Assembly (NCBI GenBank): GCA_035041965.1
Contig: JAPYMA010000996.1
Span: 1 to 64,000, forward strand
Direction of reading: 5' to 3'
Length of the DNA: 64,000 bases
DNA from: Anisakis pegreffii
Taxonomy: Eukaryota; Nematoda; Chromadorea; Rhabditida; Anisakidae
Shown: positions 1 to 11,918 of the stretch, piece by piece
Layout: every line of letters begins with the position of its first letter
Numbering within the stretch: the stretch's first letter is position 1
The notes under the pieces: generated by a model
The model's database searches: none
Told to the model about the DNA's origin: nothing
The model's input: the letters and a program-made list of their open reading frames with translations, nothing else
Made by a program: the position numbers and the translations under genes

Positions 1-45
1 AGGTTATCACATATTAGTGACGAAATCTAATCCCAGTGAAATCTT

Positions 46-160
46 GATCAGTCGGAATCCGACCGAACTGGCATTTCGTCGTTCTGACAGTCGGAATTCC
101 GACCGACTTTCTGAATTGTTCTGTCGGAATCCGACCAAACTGGCATTTCAGATTTATCAA
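46..160. repeat. Alternating palindromic tandem repeat, copy 1
   Basis: Three near-palindromes of the form CAGTCGGAATCCGACC start at 49, 88 and 121, spaced 39 and 33 bases. Bases 86-160 align directly, with scattered substitutions, to 5233-5300, where the same alternation (33 then 38 bases) is found. The unit is therefore about 71 bases containing two palindromes. It lies upstream of the first gene; I see no coding function in it. Confidence 0.75.
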
Positions 161-1071
161 TTTCAATCTCTATGTATTGGAACCTCGACTTACCATGTGA
201 ATTCAACCGAACAGTTAGTGCGTTTATCAACCGGTGTATATATCCTGAGCAAATTTTTGTCAAACGGTATGAACCCATGAACTGGAGCGCTGGTAAATTC
301 AGGTTCGATGGTAATGAAAATAGATTAAATGGTGGTTTTAATTCTATTCCTTAGAATGATGTTGTTTCCCTCGTTTCAACAGAATGGAATACTAACTTTT
401 TTGCCGTTATTTTTTGCTGGTGCACTTAGGTCAAAGGCCAGCATCGTATAGTCATAACGTGAAATTTATGAATAGTGGTACCAAGCTTGTCACTGAAAAA
501 CCTTGGCTCCTTAAGTTCTTCGTACTGATTGTGAGAGGAAAATGGAGTCAGTCCTGGATAGCTGCAGATTTTTTATCGTGTGAATGTGTATGTGTTTGTT
601 TATAGACATTTTGAACAATTGTTATCCCCTGAAACGGATTAATCTTTTATTTCAGTGTATTTTAAGTTCACCATTAAATTCAGAGAAATCACTGAATTGC
701 GCTCGGATGCCATCACTAGGGAGAGGGAGAACAACTAAGTTTAGATAGATATACCTAAAGAAATGCTTATCAGGATCAGGTGAGATTATATGTAGCAGTG
801 AAGATGCTGTTTAGTTTTACAACTGCTTTGGTTTAATACTTCGGTTTAATCGATCGATCACTAACTCATGATCTCAAGTCCCCTAATCTCCGAAACATCT
901 AATTTTCCAATAAGGACATCGTTTCAGTGTTTCACAGTTTGACTGCTTGGGAAAGAGTGCTGTAATGATTATTACACAGGAAGGATTATTTTTGAGGAAT
1001 TGAAGTAGTCTAGAAGTGTGGATTTAAACTATATTAAGTGATAGGTTGACGTTGAGTTAAGAGGAATAAGT
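161..1071. other. Upstream flank with one possible terminal exon
   Basis: No confident gene. A good acceptor (TTTATTTCAG, ending at 655) is followed by two open frames that stop near 738 and 747; one of them could be the last exon of a plus-strand gene lying mostly outside the window. The frame cannot be chosen by eye. Confidence 0.3.
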
Positions 1072-4000
1072 ATGACAGGTGAAGGAGACAAATGCTGGTT
1101 GTTTATAGCTTTGCTTGCAAACGAAGGGTTGATGGTTATGGAGTAAAATTTTCGCAAGATATGTTCAAGAAATTAGGTTGCAGTTGTCTAAGTTGGAATG
1201 GTCTACACCTGTCGGTGAGATAGCATTCAGAAGCGTTTGACCAAAGAAGTTTACACTTAAAGAGCTGATATCGAAAGGGAATGGAAGCAACGAAAAGGAG
1301 TTACTAAAGTGTTATGAATCTGGGGTTGCTTCAGTTTCGAAACATTTTATTTTATTTTTTATTGATAGGATGCGGGTCCTTAAAATAAACCTTACACGTC
1401 TGCTCATCGAAGAGATAACTGCTGTCAGGTGCAATGCAATCGTTCATCAAGCACTTGAAAGCACTCAAAAATCCCCAGGTGGCAACCACTTCAATGCCTC
1501 CCCACTACATCTCATTGTCCCAGCAGCTATTAGCCAAAGATGATATTGGCGATCATCGTTCATTAGCATCAGTAACAATGGAACTAGTTCATATTGAGTG
1601 TTATTTTCTCACGCTTATATCCGATTATAGATATTATATAAAATAGTGGGATGATGTGGATATATTAATGTGTAACATTTTAGTAAATTCTAATGTTCTG
1701 TATGGAATGCATTAATGTGTTTGATTATCTCATTTTGTTTTTCAATGTGATGTAATTTAGTCAAGAGAAACATACGATTGAAATAAAAAATTGGTTGTTG
1801 GTGATGTGAAGTATACAGTTCGTAAATGCCTGAAAGCATATCTAGGCGTTATTTTTGGTGGTTGTCTCTTACTTACTCAAACGTTATGTGATTAACTAAT
1901 GCGATTTATTCTCTCGTCATACGGTTTTTATAATCCGCAACCAGTAATAATTCATGTTCGGTAGCGATCAGCTCTTTCAATTTTGTATTTCAGCAGTGAT
2001 GAGCTCTTTACCTTGAATTGAGCCAAAACTTTGATATCCAGCAACAAATAATGAAGCAGTTTGGATGGCTCTCATATCGTCTCGTTTTCTGAAGCAAAAA
2101 TTGTGATCGAAACCAACCAATGCATCCGTTTTCAATGTTTGCAGTGTTTTCAACACTTGAGAATCTCAATAAAAGGAAGCAGTCAATAAGCATCTGATTA
2201 CCGTAGCTTTGATAGTCGAGCCAATGGTGTAGACAGCTGCATGGATACGAAATACGTTTTGCCGACTCAATGACAACATTTCAACGTTTTTGGATCTTCT
2301 TTTATTTCGCTGTATAGAAAAAATATTTTGCGTCCGAAAGCCCTAGGATATTGAATAGAATGTCATATCAACAGAGGAAGCAATCAATCATGTTACTATG
2401 GATAAGTGCGGTGATTGATTGGGCATTGGAGACGTGACGGGAGGTAAGCTGTATGTTTATGGTGAACTAGGAGGAAGCACAACGTCTTGCTTATTTTGAA
2501 AAATGTCTTATTCGAGCTCGTTTGCTCCGTCATCAGGTGGGATGCTTTGGCTGATGTCAAAAAGTTTGGCATTTTCAAGCTTTTGTATCCTGAAATTACA
2601 ATTATCTGATTTCAATCATTCCAATTTTTCGATCAGTTTATGTTCATAAGCAGTTTAAGTTGTCATTCAGTTGTTGTATTGCAACATTTTGAGAGTATTT
2701 CTTGTAAATTCATCGAACAATTTGAAAAAAGAAAATAATTCCATTAGTTTCCGTTTTCACGGAACAATTGTTCTCATCTACTCTTTTGAAATGCGTTGAA
2801 AATTTCTCAATTTTAGGATACTCTGGGCACATCCCGGGTGAGAAATGGCAAGTGGGTAAATCGCAAACTAACGCATTGCTGTCTCAAGTTGAACGACGGT
2901 ATATCGTTTTCGTCACATCTGAAATGTGATGGATACTTCACTTCGCTTGTTCTGAATGAACGATTTTATAAGGAAAACCTACCCCTACTTTAAAAAGAGC
3001 GTCAGAGAAGAAATCCTTGCATAAAACATCCTTAACTGTTCTGAAATCTTTCATCGAATGAATTGCGAGTTCTATTCAGAACTACTGTGGGCGACCAACA
3101 TTTGAAAATCTCACATGTGTCAGCGGCCGAGGAGAATGCAACTGATGGAAACAGACCAGTGAGTGCTGCTTCAGAACCACGAAAACCGCAACTTACCGCC
3201 GAAGGCGAATTTCTTGAGGTGATATTTAAAAAATAATAGCTGACGGTTGAAACACGGGTGTGTATTTTAATAGAGGCCAAAAATGGTTCTCTATCAGTCT
3301 TTTGAAACTATAAGTAGATGACTACAATCTTTCACTTTGCATAGGTAGGGGATGTGGTGACTGCGATTATTCGACACATAAAGTTTGATGCTAGAATCTC
3401 TGTCGCGATTATCGCGACTGTAAATGAAAAAGATATCTAATTGATCGTTGTAAATCAGCGACGATCAGCTACCAAAGATTATGCCGATTTTGTAAAGTTA
3501 TATCTTCACATGAAATATCAATCGCAACGCACTCTTAACCAGAGATCACTTCAAACCCAGAATCAACACCAAGGAACAACGAATATAAACAACCTCAATT
3601 TTCAAGGATCGCAACAGAGGCTAAAGTTATATTTTCACACAGAATATAGCTATCAAATATCACAATAAAATAAACAATTATTGAAAATCAAAAACAATTG
3701 TTGGAAATCAAAACAATTGTTGGAAATCAGAAACCACCATGCCTATCATCCTGAGGTATAAAAGGATGAAGTTGGAGCGAAATCTTCATTTGTGATCGTA
3801 TTATCTTTTTCAATGCTCGATAACTTTGAATTAATTGGTTATTATTTCCAAAATCATTAACACAATCACAGTTCTTCTTATTTGATCGATATTATGAATA
3901 TTATTATTATCATTGTTATAATAATAATTATTATACGATGCTTATTATTTGATCATACTAATTGATTAGTTCGTATTATTATATCTGATTATATCGTAAA

Positions 4001-5604
4001 CGATTATTCTTTGATAACATTATTGTCATATCATTATTATTTAGATGACCACATAACCTAGGAATATCTTGAGCGATTGATATTCTCAAATAATTAACGT
4101 GCTTGTATTAATCCGTGGTTTAATTACCCAAGTTTGAGGTGATTAAGCGAATAAACATTAGTTGGAAACCCGACTAATCGTTACAATCTCATACAAGTCT
4201 ACTTTGAAACTCCCGAACAATAAATTTGTCTTTTTTAAGAAGCTAAATGATACAAATCCACAGATGGTAAATGCGATTAGCGAACACGAAGCTCATAGTG
4301 AAATAACTAGTGACGGATCTCTCAGATCGGAATCAGCGGCTGAACTCAGAAGTACCACAATGCAGTCGCATCGATCGGAAAATCCAGAAATTCCTCACAG
4401 TAGGAACTCAAACTACGAAATTTCAGTTCATACCGCTCCAAATTCGGTTGATTTAAAAAGTGAGTCAATCAAAGGAATAGCACTAATTTCATTGGGCAGA
4501 ATGACACCGTACAGAGAAAGATTGTGAAAATGCTGAAACTTTTCGCAAATATTTTGTAATTAAGTTGATCGAGAGAGTTTTAATGAGTTTTAACTGTCAT
4601 ATTTCAATAAACATGTTTGACATCATCAAGTTTTCGCTTCTTAAACTTCTTTCCAATTTTTTGCACTAAATTGCAAAAGCTTTGTCTGAAGGTTGACAAG
4701 TGCTGTTTGAGGTGTAAAAACCGGCATTTCGACAGTTACAACACGTTCTGGCTCGCGATATACTTCACAGAAGGTGTGTTTTAATTATTTTGCACTGTGG
4801 TCCCTTCGAGACTGAGGCTGGGGGAATGCATGCAAGAAATAATTGAACCAGCAAACTTTTATGAACTTTTGCGAATTTTACGTCTTCGCTAATTTATGGT
4901 TTGAATATTAATATCACTTTAAAATTTAGGGTTTTAGTCGCGTGCCGATCCCAGGATACAGTGGTCATATGCCAGGTATATATCAGTGTGGTTAAATATT
5001 CATTGCGTCTATTGCTGTTATCAAGGGACTGTATCATTTTTGACCAGTGGCTTTTATTTATTCATACTGATATCAGACACACTTGAACGAGCGCACTTAA
5101 CAAGCTGAAAGCACCTGAAATGCCTGCACAAAGGTGTTTATCGACTCGGATCGGATACTGCATCGTACTGATGGCATCCGAGCGAAATTTTTTGTCGTCC
5201 AGAATACAATCGATATGAAATTCCATCTTTGCGACAGTCGGAAGTCCGACCGACTATCGGAATTTTTCAGTCGGAATACGACCGAATTGACATTTTGAGT
5301 TTCCACAGTCTGGATTCCGACCAACCAATCGTCGGTCGAATGCCATCAGTATTGCACAATATTCCCGAAAACGAATTCCCGCAAGTGTGATGTTAGTATC
5401 CTGGAAAGTACCGGAGAATGCTGCGTTGCGGGGACAGGGAAAATTGTGGACGAAATTTTGCAGCCGAGGACCTCGAAAATGTCTTCGGCTCGAAAAAAGT
5501 CAAGAACAAGGCCGGAGTCCCCGAAAGTCTCCCATCCTCGCAACACAATACTGAGGAACACGGGCATCAATATTTTGAAATCGATGTTATTGAATAACCG
5601 TTAA
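1072..5604 (+). CDS. Five-exon gene, 239 aa, GYSGHIPG-type N terminus
   Basis: Model: exons 1072-1078, 2817-2898, 3080-3218, 4264-4459 and 5309-5604 (720 nt, 239 codons plus stop). All four junctions keep frame and use AG acceptors and GT donors. The protein begins M-T-G-Y-S-G-H-I-P-G, then a Lys/Gln-rich helix, a Ser/Glu-rich middle without recognised domain, a Cys-containing stretch (about residues 150-175) and a basic tail ending LLNNR. An AATAAA lies 33 bases after the stop. The GY-x-GH-hydrophobic-P start recalls the CIMIP2/FAM166 microtubule-inner-protein family, but this is one short motif and the assignment is tentative. Exon 1 contributes only 7 nt; if it is wrong, the start is elsewhere. 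The last exon begins inside a palindromic repeat copy. The coding nature of exons 2-5 is well supported by phase; the function is not. Confidence 0.6.
1370..1543 (+). CDS. Possible exon inside the first intron
   Basis: After an AG at 1367-1368 a frame opens with ATG at 1370 and runs 57 codons to a stop (about LLIEEITAVRCNAIVHQALE in its middle). A second frame over the same bases (from 1434) also looks coding, so the frame is ambiguous. It lies in the long first intron of the 1072-5604 model and could be a nested or alternative exon, or the end of an upstream gene. Not recognised. Confidence 0.25.
   Translation: MRVLKINLTRLLIEEITAVRCNAIVHQALESTQKSPGGNHFNASPLHLIVPAAISQR
5233..5345. repeat. 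Alternating palindromic tandem repeat, copy 2
   Basis: Palindrome-like units at 5235, 5268 and 5306 match copy 1 (46-160) in direct orientation. The third unit carries the acceptor CCACAG used by the exon starting at 5309, so the first codons of that exon come from repeat sequence. Confidence 0.7.
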
Positions 5605-5636
5605 GCGAAAAAAAATGTGACATCAACAGGTAAAAA

Positions 5637-5642
5637 AATAAA
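5637..5642 (+). terminator. Poly(A) signal AATAAA
   Basis: Canonical hexamer 33 bases after the stop codon at 5602-5604 of the five-exon gene, which supports that stop as the gene end. Confidence 0.45.
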
Positions 5643-5848
5643 TCACTTTACAGAAACGGAGGATTACTGTTGAAAGATATGTGTGAATCTATAAGATATA
5701 TATGCATCTTCCAGGAATGAGAGATCGAGAGGTTGGAAAGAATTTCACAATGGCTGCGAAAGAATGTTGCGAAAGATATGCTGCAAATTATGGCCATCAA
5801 TAATCGTTTGAATTGAACAGCAATTCAGTAATGCAAGATTCTTAGCTA

Positions 5849-6965
5849 TGGCAGAAAGTTCCTGGCCAATTAGACCCAAAATTTCAAAGTTTCATAACTC
5901 GGCTCAAAATCAATGTTTTTATTCAAAATAGAAATTGTTCGCCTCTACACAACGCTGTCAACAGGAAATCAGGGCATTCATCTTTGCAGCATAAAAACAT
6001 GGATCCCTGGAATCAAAAAATCGACGAACGTCAAGTTTTAGTAGGACCTGATTACGGAAGTTTTTCCCCTGCAAGAAAAGTTCGAATTTTCTGAACTGAT
6101 GATAATCTGATGGCGAGAGGTCCTTAGGGTAAGGCAGTTGAGGCAGAATCTCGAAACCCAATTGGTGAATTTTTTGCAACGTTGTTCGTGACACGTGTGG
6201 TCTGGCGTTATCCCGTAAAAGAATCGGACCACTTCTGTTCATCAGTGTTGGCGTCTTTCTCAACAACTGATCCCTTGCCATCTCGACTGTATGAGAGTAG
6301 TACTCGGCGTAAATGGTTTGCACATGTCCAAGCAATTCGAAGTGCATGACAACGGTGGTACATTAGAAAACGATGAACATGATTTTTCGTGGATGGTAGT
6401 GTCGGTTTCAGCATCATTTTTGGCGTCTCACCTACACCCAGCCATTGAGCCGACCTTCGCCGATTATCATATTTAATCCACTTTTTATCCACGGTAACAA
6501 TTTGATCAAGGAATGGATCACTATTGTTTCTCAGCAGCAGTGAAGAACAAATTTCCAAACGCCTGAATTGCTGCGCTTCGTTCAGCTCATGTGGAACCCA
6601 TCGATCCAACATCGTGGCCTTTTCAGTGTGCCGTTGGTGGGTTGAGATAGTTCTTTGGCAGACACCAAGTTTGTCTGCCATCTGAGACTGAGTGGGTTCG
6701 ATTCCACCACCTCTTTCAATTCGTTGTTGTTGAGGTATGAAGGGCCACCTGACCTCAGTTCATCTTCACGACTTATTTCTCCAGCAGCGACCTTCTTGAA
6801 CCAACCCCAAACTGTTGATTTGGAAGTGATTCCGCCCCTAAATGCTTTGTTTATATTAGCCGTCGCCCACCTGCTCGAACGACCAAGTTTGAATCCATGA
6901 GGCATAATTCCGCAGTGTTCCATTATATCACTTCGCCAGCGTAACTGGCTCAGAACTTTCTGCCA
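5849..6965 (-). mobile_element. Decayed mariner element with terminal inverted repeats
   Basis: The ends share TGGCAGAAAGTTC (5849-5861; the reverse complement ends at 6965), and the similarity continues inward with mismatches. The left end is preceded by TA, the expected mariner target; the right flank reads GA, consistent with decay. The 1.1 kb length is slightly short for a mariner (about 1.3 kb). It contains the broken transposase described separately. The right end lies only 40 bases from the next MITE (7006). Confidence 0.8.
5958..6923 (-). pseudogene. mariner transposase pseudogene (DD34D)
   Basis: Read on the minus strand, three overlapping open frames together cover a mariner transposase. 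6923-6582 holds the N-terminal helix-turn-helix part (SKSTVWGWFKK, then EDELRSGGPS). 6681-6208 holds WVPHELNE and the first catalytic Asp region (VTVDKKWI, where TGDEKWI is usual). 6347-5958 holds the second Asp (LLRDNARPH) and the third (LSPSDYH), with exactly 34 residues between them, which defines the DD34D mariner group. Two frameshifts (near 6670 and near 6370) separate the parts and the usual GDE motif is altered, so it cannot encode an active enzyme. It would have catalysed cut-and-paste transposition at TA sites. Confidence 0.92.
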
Positions 6966-7005
6966 GACCTAATATTACAGCAGTCAATTCGTAGGATGTT
7001 TGGTC

Positions 7006-7267
7006 TAGTGATATTTATGTTCCAACCTTTCACCAGGCTGTACTGTCCTCAACTGCTTCGCTCTTCAACTGTCCTGTTCTGTGTCCCGGCATCCTAATAT
7101 TTCAGCTCTGTTCTGTTCTGTCCCTTAAATTATTCTGCTCCTTTCTGTTTTCCACTTTCATTTTTGAAATTTGTTCCTTTCTGCTATGCATCACTTTTTT
7201 CGCTGTTCTTTTCTATTTCACGGACGTGAACCGCGAAAAAGGCTTGTTTGGAACAGAAACATCACCA
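7006..7267. mobile_element. MITE with TGTTCC terminal repeats, copy 1
   Basis: The left end TAGTGATATTTATGTTCC and the reverse complement of the right end (TGGTGATGTTTCTGTTCC) match, and the same ends occur at 19238-19416. The interior is rich in GTTCTG and TTCTGT runs. The flanks GTTTGGTC and ATTGGATC agree at 5 of 8 positions, compatible with a decayed 8 bp hAT-type target duplication. No coding capacity. Confidence 0.6.
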
Positions 7268-9384
7268 ATTGGATCATTTATGCAATTTTGATATCATGCA
7301 ATTTTGTACTTAAATGATCTGTAAACTTCAGCTCTAATAATTCAATTTTATATCGCAAAAATACCATATTTCGTGAGTTGTTTGTGTATAAAACTTATTG
7401 GATTTGTTTGCCATGTAATCGAAATTATTTGGTTGCATTCTTCGAACAGTTCTAGTTAAATATCACCTAGTCGTACAGCAACTGTGCTGAAGATCGTTTC
7501 TTTGTTAACTGTTTGAAAAGATTCAGTAATTTTGTTCATGGTTTTATTGAAGGTCCAGAAGTTTAGTCATCGAGACTTCTTTCAAAAGCAATAAACATTA
7601 GCATGAACAAGCAGATACTTATAGGCATATTATCAAATCAAATAATCATATTCATGAATGATGTATGGATTAAATAACGCATCGAAGTTTGGGTTTCAAC
7701 CAAGGAACTTCGAAGTCCAATGGGAATATCAAATTTCCGAATTTTGAACACTTTGATTGCGGTCAGAATCGAACTGCTCCAGCCGATCTAAACTCAGACT
7801 TGGTTCCGTTACAATCACTAGTATGTGATCGATTCGGAGCGACCGAAAATAGCTGAACTTCGAGAAATATTGCACCGAAATATTGTGAGAAAACTGCTCC
7901 GTAGTATGGCTGACAAAAAGTTTTGGATGCTGACAGGATTTCTGTCGCGTATTTTGGCAGAGACGAATGTTTTTTTTCGGCCACAAATTTCCGCTCGAAA
8001 TAACATTTGCCCTTTGAAATTTTTTACTTTCAAAATAACGACGTCAACCAACATTAATTGTTCCGTTCCAGTTTTCCTTTCCGAAAAAGAGCGTCTCTGA
8101 AAAATCTTTTTAAAATCACCTGTTAATTTCATCCGACTAATGGATTCTGAAGTTTTCACTCAAGTAATGGATCTTAATTATTCGATAATTTTATATCCTC
8201 ATTGATCTCACATCGATAAAAATTGTCCTTGTACACTGGAAGAAAAAAAAAGATCTTAACTAGTGAATGAATATATTAACGACATCGAATAAGATCACTT
8301 TTTCACTGTTTTTCTACAGTTTTTGTTTGATGAATATAAGTAATTTTCCGGTTTAGGAACTGTTTTTTAACTACTGGCGGGTACTTTGCCGATGAAATTA
8401 TCGAGATCAGGTCATTTCCTTTTCGTTTTCCATTTCATTGGATATTGATTGTTAACGAGCGGCAGTCGGGTAGAAACCCACTGCTTATTTATTCAACAGT
8501 TTTTTGCCCCATCCATGACTACTTAGCTATAATAGTTTCAGTTTATTCATAATAGAAACAAATCATAGCCTGTCTAATTGTAAGGCTAGATAGCACTATT
8601 AGCCTTGTTACATCATGGGGTTTCGAGTAACTGTTCTATACAAGAAGGCTTGAACCCGTGACATCAATTTTCGGTTGGATGATCTGAAGGGTTCGAGTCC
8701 CAATAGCGGAAGAATCTTCTGTTCGAAACCGAATGGTATACTAATGTCACGAAACCGAATGATATACCAATGTCACATCGTCATATTCCCATTCATATCA
8801 GTTTGTTAATTTCAGGTTTAATTACATTCATAACATCACTTATATTATTCATCATTGTCATATTCCATCACTGATATTGTCATCAGTTTCACGAGTCAGT
8901 CGACTCTCGTTACAAATGAACTCAGTTATTAATTTCGAAGACTGCATCGACTTTCTACAGTTGTTTTCGAAATAAATATGTTTCCTCCTGTTCGATAAAA
9001 CCTTTTGGATGAGTTGCTATAAATCAATATAAATCGATTCATTAAGAGAAAATTCAATGATGGTTCCACCTTGTCCGGAACTATAACATATGTATCCCTC
9101 AAATATGGTTGATGACTATCAAATCCATTTTATTTAAGTAATGAAAGTACGGTATGTTATGATGTGTGGAAGGAAATAACTAAGTAGCATATCAACTTTA
9201 ATAACGGTAAGATTGCTGTGCGAAATGATCCTGTAAATTAATTTGTAAGTAAGTAGTTCAGAGAAAAAAGGGTTAAGAGATGTGCATGCGATTCAGTCGG
9301 AATTATTCAGGTATCATCACTATTTGAGGACAACCAAGTGGACAGATAAGTCTTCCTTCAAACAATTATGATCTTCTCAAACAG
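7268..9384. other. Non-coding stretch with small repeats
   Basis: No convincing gene. 7740-8160 is open in several frames on both strands and has short CG-containing palindromes (for example around TCGGAGCGACCGAA), which suggests an unidentified repeat rather than a gene. A perfect-unit tandem duplication lies at 8725-8776. The T-arm-like words near 8660 and 8690 do not fold into a tRNA. Confidence 0.4.
8725..8776. repeat. 26-bp tandem duplication (x2)
   Basis: GAAACCGAAT followed by a GTATACTAATGTCAC-like tail occurs twice head to tail (8725-8750 and 8751-8776) with two differences. Confidence 0.85.
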
Positions 9385-9479
9385 CAGGGAACAGTTATTG
9401 GACCTCGTCGTTGAGTGCTGTGATCAGCATTCCAACAGTTACGATTGATGGCCGTACAGAATTGATGATTTACGACTGA
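9385..9479 (+). CDS. Possible last exon of an unknown gene
   Basis: After CTCAAACAG the frame runs 30 codons (GNSYWTSSLSAVISIPTVTI, then DGRTELMIYD) to TGA. The composition is protein-like with alternating beta-strand character. It enters with two bases of a split codon. No matching upstream exon was found, so the gene is unidentified. Confidence 0.35.
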
Positions 9480-10965
9480 TCAAATTTTATTGAACAGCTT
9501 CATTGACGGATCAATTTTTCTGTTGCTAGGAGGTGATCAATCAACAGTTATGTTCATTTCGATCTGTGCAATCACTTATCCTAGCAGTGAAATCCTATCG
9601 TTATCCATAAATGTTAGTAAATGCGTTGATGTATTCACGACTCCCTTCAACACGCAATTAAATTTACCCAAACGACTATTCTATCTAAGACCGTGAAAGT
9701 TTCAACTCTTCTGATATTAGCAATTAACTAATTTATGTGTTTACTGATTCATTCGTTGGTTTACTTTTACAAGTAAACGGTCATAAGTACGACGAGCAAA
9801 AATGCTCCTGGAATAAAACCAACTTTTTCTGAAGTAATCATCTGAACGCACTATGAGACATTTTGAGTGAACGATCTGCTTGTCACTATGCTATAAGCTG
9901 ACTTTATTCAGTTTGTTATTGTCAAATCGCTCTTGTTCTCCTTGATTTTATCTCAGTCATACGCCGCAAATCCCTTGCTAATCAAGCTTTGCTTTTTCAT
10001 GTGTGTTTATGTGTTCAGTGCGAAGATTTTATGTTATCAGAAAGGAAGATCAGTGAATGCATTTACTCGCTATTGTATATCGAGAAGGAAATATTTTCCA
10101 TTCAGTATTTGCTGTATTTCAGGTTTGAATTGAACTAACAAAATTCATTCAGTGAAATTTTATCTATCTGCTTGTCCCGTCACTTCGACTACCCAATGCA
10201 CTTCTTCATAAGTCAATCGTTCGACCGAAGTTTTCCTTAAACAAGCCTGTCTCAGAACTGAGGCCTACTCTGGCTAATCTCAGCCATTCGTTCAGGCTGA
10301 TTCAATCCAATTTTTATTGTCTGCGACTTGCCTAAATATTAAGTGAGGCCTGTGCATGCCTAACGCACACTCGTACTGTTTTGTGTTCATTTAAAAATAA
10401 TATATCCTCTTTCTCACTGGAAAATAAAGTGTTAAATCACAACTTTTTTTGCGATAATCTGAAATGTGATGGAACAGTTTAAAATGCTGAGCAGAGAAGT
10501 CGTTGTTGATTTTCACAAAACTCATCAAATAACTTCGAAATTGTGGATGTTGTCAGCTGCGGTACCCAACGTCACATTTAAATATCACATTATGTTTCAG
10601 TATCATTGGGTTGTCTGAGTGTTACTTTGTCAGAAATAATTCATGAATAAACGAATAATTGATTTCAAACAAATTGAGAGGGCATCAACGAGCAATGAAT
10701 TGATTGGGTTGGTTTCAAATGACATTTAACGAATCATTTCAAATGAATGCAATTCAATTGTGTGCGAATGAATTGCTCAAATCAAATCAATCACGTTTAC
10801 TTCTCGACTGTGTTCATTTTGAAAAGTTTACGTTAGGTGATCGATTTCTCTGAAGAAGTGCTACAGTTTGACTCTCTTCTCGGCATTGCTATTTGATGTC
10901 CTTGCACAAGTACTCGCATTTCGGTTTTCTTCTGAGAACGTGTTACATTAACACACCGTCTAAAA
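9480..10965. other. AT-rich stretch, nothing identified
   Basis: Only short chance frames. No repeats above background and no RNA gene seen. Confidence 0.4.
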
Positions 10966-11918
10966 ATGCCTTCTACAAGAGGATATCATAATGAGGATAT
11001 TCCCATAGTGAGCAACAGTCTGAGATCGACGGATCAAGCAACGAATTGGTTCATTAAGACCAGCACTAATCGCTTGCATGTTCCTGTAAACATCAATATG
11101 CATCCTTCTGCTGATGTGTTATCAGTCAATCGTAACTATTCCTGTTTTATACGCAGGTCAGTTTGATCAATGAATGTTTGATCGAAAGTTTTCATGAAGG
11201 TGTTTTGAACTGTGGTACCAGTTTTTGAATTTCTTAATGAAACTGAACGTTCCTTTTCTCCTGTCAGAGACTTTATAAGGAACCAGACAAAAAACAAAGA
11301 ATTACTGAGTCGTTTATCGGTATCATGAAGGATTAAAACTCCAAAATCACATAAGCAAAACAGCTTATGTGGTTCCGGGATTCGTGACGCCTAAACAGCA
11401 AAATTACCAGAAGGGATAATTGTTCAAACTGGCACTTGATTAGAATTGAAATTCAAACTTTGTTTTCCGAATGCATGAAGGTCATAATGCCTATTTTATA
11501 AATGAGTGAACAAACAAAACGATGCTACTTCTGTTTCGTATAATCAACTCAATCTCTCGGATTGATTCCCTTCTTTTTCAATCCGTATTCACAATTTTCT
11601 CACTGACAACTTTGATAACATACTCTAATGATGCACATGCCATAAAATCCAAGAAATCATGAAGCAATCTCTTTATTGGAGCGAGTAGGGATGGATATCT
11701 GAAGGATTTCACACGTCATTGAATATCAGTGCAATTTGCCATTTCCCATTCAAATTAATGACAGGGATCGTAAAAAGATGTTGATCATAAATGTTGTCAG
11801 CATCTCTTTGTTCAAGTCTTGAATAACTCAGTGCCTTTCACAGGCTTGCCGAAATTTATATTCGGTGATGCACGTGGCCTATTTTGCTTCTTCTTGTTAT
11901 TTGCAAATCTTTCGATGA
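10966..11918 (+). CDS. Small three-exon gene, about 105 aa, unrecognised
   Basis: Exons 10966-11156, 11268-11319 and 11844-11918 join in frame (318 nt). Exon 1 begins with ATG (MPSTRGYHNEDIPIVSNSL) and ends in CAG|GTCAGT, a strong donor. Exon 2 follows TTCTCCTGTCAG and continues RDFIRNQTKNKELLSRLS. Exon 3 follows CCTTTCACAG and ends at TGA after 24 codons. The protein is hydrophilic and has no recognised domain. Exons 1 and 2 are well supported; exon 3 is chosen only because phase fits and could be replaced by another exon. Confidence 0.42.

Noticed and set aside
8640..8720. Two T-arm-like words (GGGTTCGAGTCCC and its near inverse) suggesting tRNAs
   Set aside because: No acceptor, D or anticodon arm could be folded around either; at most a tRNA-derived fragment.
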